Of a stretch of DNA of 15,621 bases, positions 1-7,955 are shown piece by piece. The position numbers were made by a program, and so were the translations under genes. Every line of letters begins with the position of its first letter. Within the stretch, counting starts at the first letter, position 1. This DNA is from Chromera velia (Eukaryota > Sar > Chromeraceae): contig JAHBMJ010001251.1 in the NCBI GenBank assembly GCA_018398765.1, forward strand, positions 7,501-23,121, given 5' to 3'. Under the pieces are notes generated by a model. The model saw nothing but the letters and a program-made list of their open reading frames with translations, ran no database searches and was not told the origin of the DNA.

Positions 1-57
1 AAAAAAACGAAAACTCACAAAACTCAAAAAAAGCAGATCCCAATCCAACCAACTCAC

Positions 58-1266
58 CTGAACGGCCACCCAGAGGCGCCACGCCCGGAGAACTGCCAAT
101 GGGGGCCCCGGCATTCCCCCCCCAAGGATTCTGACCGACCGGGCCCCACCCGGATCCTCCTGCTGCACCACCTCCCATTTTTGCTCCGCCTCCGATCTGG
201 TTCACATTATTCAAATCAAACTTTCCTCCTGCCCCTACCCTGCCTCCTTCTCTAGACCCCGAACCCCTTCTCTCCCTCTCTCTGTCGATTGGAGGCAACC
301 CACCCCCTCCTTGTGCTCCTCTCAACAACCCTGCCCCCCCCCGGCCGCCCACGCCATGGCCGAGAGGCGTCCCCCCCCCAATGAGACCAGGCCCCCCTAT
401 TCCTAGACCCTGCGCCCCCCCACTGGCACCCGGAGCTCCTCCGACGGCCCCTGATCCTGATGCTTGCTGGTGGTTCTGAAGCAGATTCCGAAATCCCATC
501 TGCCCCCCCCCAAACGAAGACCCAATGCTTGCCCCGACGGGAGGGGACCCCCTAGTCAGTCCCCCTATGGGCTTTACACTCGCACCCGTCGGTCCTGCCC
601 CTGCCCCTCCTCCCGCCACTCCAAACCCAAACCCAGCACCCCCTCCTCCAACTCCCACCCCATTCAGCTCATTCAAAAGGGCCGCGGGAAAATTTGCTGA
701 CCCTCTCCGACTGCCACTCCCATTGCTCCATTGATTCGATCCAGACCTCCCTCCTCCTCCTTGTCCCCCCTGGAAAGGGTGACGACCCCCTTGGTGCTGC
801 TGCTGAGGTTGCTGCGATGAATAATGGTCGTGCTCTAACCGGTCGATCATCTCGTTCAGCCCCCCCGTCGGAGACCCTGCAGGACCGAAGCCCCCCCCTG
901 CTGCAGGCTGCCGCCCCCCGGGAACGGGCCCCAACCTCCTAGTACCCCCTCCATTGGAGTTCATACTGCCACCTCCTCCTCCTCCTCCGTTCCCGTTTGT
1001 ATGGAAGCCTCTGTCCCTGCCTTTCTGCCAGCCTTGACTAGGCAGAGACCCATGTCCGGGGGGGGCAGTCGGACTAGGTTTTGCCCCCCTTGCGGGTCCT
1101 GGCTGTCCGTGTGGGAATCCAAATGAATGTGGAGAGGGCTGGTGGTTCTCTTTCTCCTTCTCTCTGTCCCTCTCGATTCGCTCTCGAGACAGGCGCCTCC
1201 GCTCTCTCTCCCCTGAAGCCATCGCTGCAGCACCAGCAAGGACGCCAGAGGGCGTGCCTGAAGCGC
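58..1266 (-). CDS. MAK: Glycine-rich C-terminal tail exon of the MAK/ICK-like kinase
   Basis: One exon encodes about 402 residues after the catalytic domain. It begins after the acceptor CTCCGCAG (ending at 1267) with two bases that complete a Gly codon, and ends one base into a codon at the donor G/GTGAGT (57-52). Reading in the tail frame is open throughout. It starts with an Ala/Gly patch, then a charged Arg/Glu stretch ([15 protein letters not shown]), a Pro/Gly segment, a Gln/His-rich patch ([10 protein letters not shown]) and long Gly/Ser/Ala runs with scattered hydrophobic motifs ([19 protein letters not shown]). The plus strand is correspondingly full of poly-C runs. MAK/ICK tails are generally long, poorly conserved and probably disordered. 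The transcript continues past the left window edge. Confidence 0.75.
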
Positions 1267-4200
1267 CTGCGGAGAGATACAGAGGGGAGGAGAGATTCTC
1301 TTGGTGAGTGTTGATTTCCAGACAAAGGGACTTGACAGGTTGATGAACGCATTGACACTGAGATAGATCGACAGACATATGGACACAGACACATAAATAC
1401 ACACACACACACGCACGCACGCACACACGCTCACACACATACAAACGGAGAGAGAGGAGGAGGGGGGAAGACAGAGAGAGAGGGAAAGGGAGACAGGCGG
1501 ACACCGTCAGACACAGAAGAAGAAGAAGAAGAAGAAGAAGAAAGTAAAAGAGAACAGGGGAGGAGCGGTAGTTCGGCCTCGCACGGCGCCCAGTGAAGAA
1601 CAGAATGGGGAAGGCACATCGATTCGTAGCGCTCAGCACATTCTTCTGAAAATGCAAACCGAGACCCCCTGGTGCCGGTTTCATATGAAGAAAGAAAGCA
1701 TCGGGAGCAGAGAAAAGGATTCAACTGACAGACCCGAGTCCGCAGCTGCGTGCAAAGGCGGAAGGGGCCCCTGGCCGTCGGCTGCTGCGACCCCGTTATT
1801 CATATGGTCGGCGAAATACGGATGTTGCAAAGCTTCGGATGCTGTACACCTGCAATTTGAACCTCAGGGCGGTGCAAGGACATATTTTCTTTCTTTCTTT
1901 CTTTCTTTCTTTCTTTTCTTTCTTTCTTTCTTTCTGTCTTTCTTTTTGTGTATTCACACAGTTGTGCAGCAGACAGATGCAGAACCAGTCAGACCGTCTG
2001 TGTGTGCATCAAGTGAGGCTGAGGGCAGAAAAGACGATGCAGCGAAAGAGACGGCAGGTGCATGTGTGAGTGTGAAGGCCATCATCGGTCTGTGCGCACA
2101 TTGAAGTGCGATTTGGTTTTGGAAAAGGCAAAAAAAATCCCTTTTGTGAATGAACAGAGTAGAGCGAGCGACACGGGGAAAGACAGAGAGAGTTCAGTCA
2201 GCCACTTCAAGTATATGTATAGAAAACGACGAACAAAGCGAATCATTCGGCCAGAAGGCAGAGAGGCCGATCTCCTCTACGAACGCAACTTCGTCTACAT
2301 GCGCTGCCAGACCTCCCATTCCAGTTTGGTTGGGTGGGAGGGAGGCTTGAATATCTATTCGTAGCTTGGTTTGTCTTCACAGGAATCAATGATCACAATG
2401 AGACCGCAGTGCATCTTTGGTCTCATGATTGCAACACTCTATGCATCCATGCGCGTGTACTTGCCTACCGACTGACCTCTTTTGAGGGTTGTACTCCAAA
2501 AGTCTGGCCAGCAGCGAGAGGGCCTCAGTAGACGCATTCGGGATCAGTTGAGTCAGGGGGGTGGCAGTGAACTGCATGCAGATGAAAGAAGGGAATGCGG
2601 GGGGGGAGCATGAAGATAGAAGGAAAAAGGGGAGAAAAAGGTGAAGAATCACTCTCTGCCCCTTCTTTCTTTTCTGTGTCCTCGGTTGCTTCACTTTCGC
2701 TGCTTCCTCCTACTCACACGCTGGGTTGGAACTGAGAAGCTCGAGAGTTCCCCTCCAGAGAACGGAACAAATAGGATGGCAGGAAATGACAGAAAGCGAA
2801 TGCAACGCAATCGAGTGGAAGAGACGAGGGAGAGTATACGATCCCAAAAACAGTAAAAGAAGAAGAGGCAGCCGGTCGCTTCCTTGCTTGTTGATACTCT
2901 TCGAACACAGAAGGGGAAGCAAAGAGAGTCAGTCAGCGAAAAAATGGGTTCAAAAAACTGGGAAACAGATTAGATACTGAAGCTTGCGTGGTTGGATGCT
3001 GACTTTTGGCCATTTGTAGTTCATTGCGTTGGCGAGTTTTTGTCCCTCTACCCACTGAGTGCTTGAGGGTGTCCCCAGAACCGATGCCACTTTGTACAGT
3101 TGATCCGTCTCGGAAGCTCCAGGGAACAGAGGACGGAGCATATACAACTCTGCCATAATCGCACCTGCATGGATGCATGCATGGACGTAGACAGACAGGA
3201 AGGATACATACAGGTTACATGCATGGTTATTTGACTTCCTTTTGTGATACGTAAGCAGTTTTCATGACACTTCATGCCTGTATCGAGAAACAGAGGAGAC
3301 CAAGAGAAAAGACGAACAGAAGGACATTATTCACACAGCTCTGTCTGATTTTTCATTATGGTTCCCTTCCTGGAAGTCTGACAGACACGAACAAGAAGGT
3401 TATTCTGCCTGTCTCGTACGCGGGCAGTTAGTGAAAAAACTGGGGTTGCAGTGGGTCAGACAGAAAAACATCCGCGTGAAAGCTTCGGCCCCCTTTCTTT
3501 TCCGGCCCCCACTTGACGGGACTCTGCCCGATGGCAAGTGACTACTCGGCTTTGATGGACCCACACCCCACTGGTTCATTGCCCCCATTCACTCTGACCG
3601 ACCGGCAGCCCAGAGGTCGATGGGGCTGTTGTACGATGTTGACCGCAGAAGAATTTCGGGTGCTCTGTACCACCTTGTGCTGACATAGTCGGTATAGGGC
3701 GGTCGTGATCGGATTTCTCTGGCCAATCCGAAATCAGCCAGTTTGAGGCTTTCCTTTGAGACGAGAAGATTTTCGGGTTTGAGGTCTCGGTGGAAATACC
3801 CGTGCTTGTGAATGAACGCCAATGCTGCGATTGTTTGGTACCTGAGGCAATCAGGAGAGTCAACGGAACGACCGCCAGGGATGTGCGTGCGTCACTTAAC
3901 TTGGCGGGCTGGAATGAAATGAAGTGCCCCCCCCCCCAGTGGAGGCAGAGGGAGGACCTCAGAGAGCGAGGGAGGGCATTGGAAGAGAAAGGAAGAGAAT
4001 GAAGGACCTTCACAACTTGAGTTGACTCAGAAAGCAAAAGGGAGAGGGATGGGGGAGAGGGGACAGGACCTGCGGAAAGAGCTGCAGGGACAGAAATGAA
4101 AAAGAATAAAGGAAGGCGGGAAACGGTCACTGAACCGGTCCTCATGCGTTTTCGCTGCCTCTCACGCACTATGCGTGTCTCTCTGCTTGCTGATGAAATG

Positions 4201-5689
4201 CATCAAACTTTGTTTTCTGGTAAGCTCTTGCTTCTGTCTGCTGCATCAAAAAATAATAAGCTGACATGATGTTTCGAATTTTGCTTTCCGGAAAGTTTTT
4301 GGTTCTGTCCTTCATGATGTGATACAGGTTGGCCTCCATGTACTCAAACACAAAGTGGAGGTCGTCGTTCTCGCGGATCACCTCCTTCAATTTGACCACG
4401 TTCGGGTGCACGAGCTTGCGGAGAGACTGCATCCATCCATCCATGCGCGGTCGTGTGCAACGAACATTCATGCAAGGGAATTGTTGGAGGCAAGCAAATC
4501 TTCTAAGGCGAAGGAGAACTGGGCGGGGAAAGAGGTAACAAAAAACGCATCAGGTTTTGATTCATCTTCAACTTCACAAGGAGGGTGTAAGCGAGCTTGC
4601 CTAGGGGCACCATGAAAGACCACGGGTGCAAAAGAGGTTTGACTCAGTCAGACAGGCAAGCGTGCAGCGCGGCGAGAAAGATGGAAAGAAACGGGCGGGA
4701 GAATGCAAAAAACGCGCACAAAATTCATCAAATTTCAATTAAAGAGAAAACGACGGGGACAGGGACGTCTCAGGGAAAGAGAGAGAGGGAGAGAGAAAGA
4801 GAGAAGGGGTCGTCAGAGCGGGGAGGAGGAAAGTCGATCGGAAGAGAGTAGGATCAGAGATGGAGCACATGGGAAGAGGGGAGGAGGGGGCACCAAAAGG
4901 AAGGAAGACAAAGAAAAAAAGAGGGGATCTGCTTGGAGAAGAGGGGATGGAGAAGGGGATGAGAGAGGGAATCGGAGAGGAGATCGGCGATGGAATGGGC
5001 AGATTGAAGGGTAAGGGTAGGACGAAGGAAGTTAGCGGAGAGCCACGGGAGAAGGGAGCTTTTGACGGACAGGTCCAGCAGATGTTGGGGGGTATAACGG
5101 GGAAGACAGAACTGTAGAAATTCAAGGGAAATCGATGAATGCACCCACAATGGAAGGAAGGAGCAGACGACTGGAGTGGGGTAGATATGTTTGTTGTGTG
5201 TGGAGGAGATACGGAAATTCGGACACTCACAGAAGCCCCACCAGCAACTTATGCTTCAGCGAGACATACAGAGCTGGAGGGCACCACTCTATGTAAATTC
5301 GAAAAAGACAGTGGAGTGGAAGTTGGAATGCAGGAAAGGTGGCCGGCAGAAGCGACTCAAGGACCCAAGAAGATCAGCCCAGTCTTCTTTCGTCAAGATC
5401 AATGTAGCATTTTCGACTTACTTTCACCTCCCGCAGCTGCATGCATTCTTCCCAGCTGTAAAACTTCTTCTTCATTTTCTTGATTGCAACCTGCAAGGAA
5501 TGACAGAGGCACAGGAAGTGATGGCGATTGCTTGGCAAGTCTGGCGTGACTAGTGCAACACAACACCCGGTGGCTTGTGCACTTCAACCGAGCTCGACTG
5601 ACGACTTCTCCACTTTGCGTGTTGAGGGCTTTCATGACAGAACCATAGGTTCCGTCCCCTATCACCTTTATGATCTTGTAACGGTCCAT
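58..5689 (-). CDS. MAK: MAK/ICK (RCK-family) Ser/Thr protein kinase, 8 exons, 3' end outside window
   Basis: Exons in transcript order are 5689-5603, 5490-5422, 4426-4266, 3841-3603, 3164-3004, 2571-2477, 1849-1734 and 1266-58. All junctions are phase-compatible and give at least 712 residues. Visible kinase landmarks are the glycine loop GDGTYG (11-16), ATP lysine in VAIKK (K33), alpha-C glutamate in LREVK (E50), HRDLKPEN (123-130, catalytic D125), DFG (142-144), the TDY activation motif (156-158), STRWYRAPE (160-168), and the end of the domain at [17 protein letters not shown] (to about 283). The [12 protein letters not shown] and TDY signatures place it with MAK/ICK (CILK1) rather than MOK (TEY) or the CDKs. 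Family members act at cilia and flagella and restrain flagellar length; CDK20/CCRK-type kinases phosphorylate the T of TDY. The start at 5689 gives the short MDRY N-terminus typical of the family. The frame is open further upstream to an ATG at 5863, so an extension is possible. The domain looks catalytically intact. The gene is divergent from the histidine-kinase-like gene. Confidence 0.9.
1267..1733 (-). other. Intron 7 of the kinase gene
   Basis: No gene is seen here. On the plus strand it holds an (AC)n/(GCAC)n block at about 1399-1441, purine-rich sequence at 1445-1500 and a GAA repeat at about 1515-1542. Open frames crossing it are low-complexity. Confidence 0.6.
1734..1849 (-). CDS. 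MAK: Exon 7 of the MAK/ICK-like kinase, end of C-lobe and linker
   Basis: The acceptor TTGCAG is followed by a G that completes the split Arg codon of exon 6. The exon then reads [18 protein letters not shown], the family's last C-lobe helix, and about 20 linker residues. The donor used here is G/GTCTGT at 1733-1728. It is the only nearby GT that gives the phase-1 end required by the tail exon, so it is inferred. Without splicing the frame runs to TGA at 1683-1681, which would give a kinase of about 327 residues without the Gly-rich tail. Confidence 0.75.
1850..2476 (-). other. Intron 6 of the kinase gene
   Basis: This is an intron of 627 bases with donor GTCAGT and acceptor TTGCAG. Its main content is a (TTCT)n microsatellite at about 1885-1947 (plus strand). 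I see no coding or RNA gene in it. Confidence 0.7.
1885..1947. repeat. (TTCT)n microsatellite
   Basis: About 63 bases of TTTC/TTCT tetranucleotide with three interruptions, lying inside intron 6 of the kinase gene. It makes an artefactual Phe/Leu/Ser-rich open frame on the plus strand. Confidence 0.9.
2477..5689 (-). CDS. MAK: Catalytic kinase-domain exons 1-6 of the MAK/ICK-like gene
   Basis: These six exons carry nearly the whole catalytic domain (residues 1-271). Exon 1 (5689-5603) holds the glycine loop. Exon 2 (5490-5422) holds the ATP lysine and alpha-C. Exon 3 (4426-4266) covers the hinge, with [14 protein letters not shown]. Exon 4 (3841-3603) holds the catalytic and activation segments. 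Exon 5 (3164-3004) holds the [10 protein letters not shown] insert region. Exon 6 (2571-2477) ends at NPQKR. Family conservation fixes the boundaries: [51 protein letters not shown], and an Arg codon split AG/G. The donors are GTCAGT, GTAAGT, GTCAGC, GTCGGT, GTCAGC and GTCAGT. Confidence 0.92.
2572..3602 (-). other. Introns 4 and 5 of the kinase gene around exon 5
   Basis: Introns 2572-3003 (432 bases) and 3165-3602 (438 bases) flank exon 5 (3164-3004). They are plain sequence with moderate purine richness on the plus strand. Acceptors are CATGCAG. Nothing else is recognised. Confidence 0.7.
3842..4265 (-). other. Intron 3 of the kinase gene
   Basis: An intron of 424 bases with donor GTCAGC and acceptor CCTCAG. 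It contains a C run near 3927-3938. No coding signal apart from the flanking exons. Confidence 0.7.
4427..5421 (-). other. Intron 2 of the kinase gene, with a long polypurine tract
   Basis: The longest intron in the window (995 bases), with donor GTAAGT and acceptor GGATGCAG. Between about 4770 and 5060 the plus strand is overwhelmingly G/A with few pyrimidines, so the transcribed sense is a long C/T tract. Open frames on either strand there are compositional artefacts (Arg/Lys/Glu/Gly or Ser/Pro/Leu only). Confidence 0.7.
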
Positions 5690-6654
5690 TGTCTTCTGGC
5701 TTTGTACACCCCTGTTTCTCAAGAGAGTAGCGGAACAGTTACAAGCAACACCTGAATGAGCGTCTATGAAGGCCCAAACAACATAACAACATTGGACGAT
5801 TCTTGAGGTGTCTCTGAAGCTGAGGACTTTGCATTCGCATTCTGATGGGGGAAAGGTGACCAAAGTTGCTGAATTTCACTTTCTCCAAACGAATAAGGTT
5901 GTTGATGAATCGAACAGATGTGGCAAGGTGAGTCCCTTATCAGTCTCTGTGCAAGATCACTCCATGCAGCTATAGGAATATATTATAACTTCGCGATCAT
6001 TCGCGATAGTGCACTGAGTACATTCGGAGCACACTCTGAATTTCAATATACAGACCCATTACAGACCCTGTGTGGTTTGCCCTCTGAGCCAAGAGGTCAT
6101 TTTTGCGGCATGCGCACATCACCCCCGCGCGCAATGCGCGCGAAAATGTTACTTCAATCTTTGAATTTTTACATACATATGTACGTATATATATATATAA
6201 TACGCATATACGTACGTCTTATATATCGATCTAGCTGCATGGAAGTACGTACATCGTGACACATAAACTGGATCATTGTGTAGAAGTTTATCGAATGCAC
6301 AAACACTTATAGTCACATTCTGCTGTGCGTTTGAGTCTTCATCATATATAGAATTACCTGCATGTATATATGGCCGATCTCGTAGCTTAAAATCAAGTCG
6401 GACCTCGCTTTGAAAACTTAATCTGTTGCTTGAAAGACATTTCAATTGTCCGACTCTGATCACCAATCTCGGACAAGCAAAGAAGCACGAAGACCGAGAA
6501 ACGTCGTCCCAAAATCAAGTCAAACAAAGAATCCTAATCAAGAGAGAGGTTGCGTTTGGTTGCTTCGTTTGCATTTGAGGTGAAATTGGGAGGTAATTGA
6601 CTTCCCGGGTCAACAGAGTTCTCCTCTTGTGTCTGACTGATCTAACAGCCACCG
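5690..6654. promoter_or_regulatory. Divergent intergenic region between kinase and histidine-kinase-like genes
   Basis: Both neighbouring genes are transcribed away from this interval of about 965 bases, so it should hold both promoters and 5' UTRs. Visible elements are an alternating (TA)n stretch ending TATAATACGCATATA at about 6187-6208, several ATACGTAC-type self-complementary steps around 6180-6255, and a GC palindrome at 6126-6142. The part next to the kinase start (5690-5863) is open in the kinase frame and could be 5' UTR or an N-terminal extension. No separate gene is seen. Confidence 0.5.
6126..6142. promoter_or_regulatory. GC palindrome overlapping an E2F-like motif
   Basis: CGCGCGCA, one base, TGCGCGCG is a perfect inverted repeat with 8-base arms. 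The reverse strand of its right side reads TTTTCGCGCG, which fits the general E2F/DP site TTTSSCGC. It lies in the shared upstream region of two divergent genes. Function is inferred from position and motif only. Confidence 0.35.
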
Positions 6655-7955
6655 ATGGAGAAAGTTGATGCCTCGGGAGGCTCTCCGGATGCGCAAAAGG
6701 GAGCCCCCGACAGCCCCGCACCAAAGAAGGGAAAGTCAAAGTCGAACGGCAAGGAGTCAATAACGGATGGTATGCAAGTGCCGAGTCGGGACAGATTGCA
6801 AATCGGGAAAGCGATCGAGCAAAAACTTTTGTCCGTAAAAAAGCAGCTTCGAATGGTCTGGTGGATTCTGATCATCACTTTGATCATCATATGGGCGGCA
6901 GTCATCGCTTTCTGCCTGGTAATATTTTTCACCGCCCGGAGCGAGAAGGTGTCACAGGGGCTGAAACGTGAACTCCAGGCGGAGGAGAGAAGGAATGAAG
7001 AATTCAAAATCAATGTGTGGACGGCCAATATTTTCGCGTGCAGCACCTACTCTGTCAATATTGACCGAGCTGACGCTGCTATCGTGGCTGTAGCAGACAT
7101 TCAAGAACAGGCCAAATTTGGATTGTGTGACTCTTCGTCCAACGATGTGGAGGAGTGTATAGGCAACTTTGCAGGGAGAATCGACAGCAGCGCCTCATCT
7201 GCCCTCCGAGGCGGGGCCTCAGCAAAGGCTGGAGCGTGGACGATTGCGGAGCAGTTGGTGATTGGGAAGACGCGGGCGGAGGTCTGCGCATCAAAGTCGA
7301 GTTACAGAGAACGGTGGGAACAGTTTTACGAATACGAAGCGACCTACAGAACTGCACTGGAGGTACGTCTGAGGCTTTAGAGGGTTGAGAGGTATTTGGT
7401 ATGCTGAAAAAAAATGCAAGAAGAAGTGTCCAGAGTTGATTGGAACACATCACGTGATCCTGAAGTTAAGATTTACTGCTTTGCAAGAGAGACAGACACG
7501 AAAGGTGCAACAAGGTGCGAACAGAGAAGAGAGTGGACGGAATGGAAGAAAGGAGTGCAGCAGTACAGGCAGAAGAAAGGAATCGGGCGTGAGAGTGACT
7601 TCATCTGCGGTCTCGCGAGTAATTGATCGGGTCATTTGGTTGATTGTCCTCGTCACCCCCTGAATTATTAGATATGTGAATGGCTGTCTTGTGCCTCTGT
7701 CGCATAGTTGTACGCGCACTCTATTCTCGTCACTTGATACCGTCGCAAGACTTCGTCTTTGTGCATGTCGTTTGTTTGTTTTTTCTTGCTCCTTGCTTTA
7801 TTCCTGCTGCATGCAGGGTGCGAAGAAGAGGGTCGTGCCTGCCCCGGCAACGCAAACGAGTTGGACCTTTCTGATTTTCGAAATGGCCCTCGGAATCGTG
7901 TTCGTGGTTGCCTTTGTTGCACCATTCCTCACGCTTCCTGTCTGCATGGGGACAG
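6655..7955 (+). CDS. Exons 1-2: two-membrane-pass sensor region of the HK-like protein
   Basis: Exon 1 (6655-7362, 236 residues, donor GAG/GTACGT) encodes a Lys/Ser/Pro-rich head, then a hydrophobic segment from VWWILIITLIII to LVIFF (68-92), then a mainly helical, charged domain with Cys near 116, 141, 151 and 207. Exon 2 (7817-7955, acceptor CATGCAG) opens with a basic patch GAKKRVV and carries the second hydrophobic segment (252-278). This layout, short head, TM1, helical external domain, TM2, matches classical sensor kinases. I recognise no named ligand-binding family in the external domain. Confidence 0.8.

Noticed and set aside
961-1440. Minus-strand open frame of 159 residues overlapping the kinase tail
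   Set aside because: It runs through the (AC)n repeat and is out of frame with the Gly-rich tail, which continues in phase from the kinase exons.
1617-1648. Possible extra kinase exon after TTTTCAG
   Set aside because: Exons 7 and 8 already join in phase. The candidate has no family similarity and no clear donor.
1652-2104. Plus-strand open frame of 150 residues
   Set aside because: It is carried by the (TTCT)n microsatellite (Phe/Leu/Ser run) and overlaps a kinase exon on the other strand.
4739-5230. Long open frames on both strands
   Set aside because: Composed almost only of residues dictated by the G/A-rich tract, inside an intron that the kinase homology fixes.
6185-6208. TATA-rich stretch as a defined core promoter
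   Set aside because: It is an alternating (TA)n repeat far from either start codon. Without start-site data it cannot be assigned to either gene.
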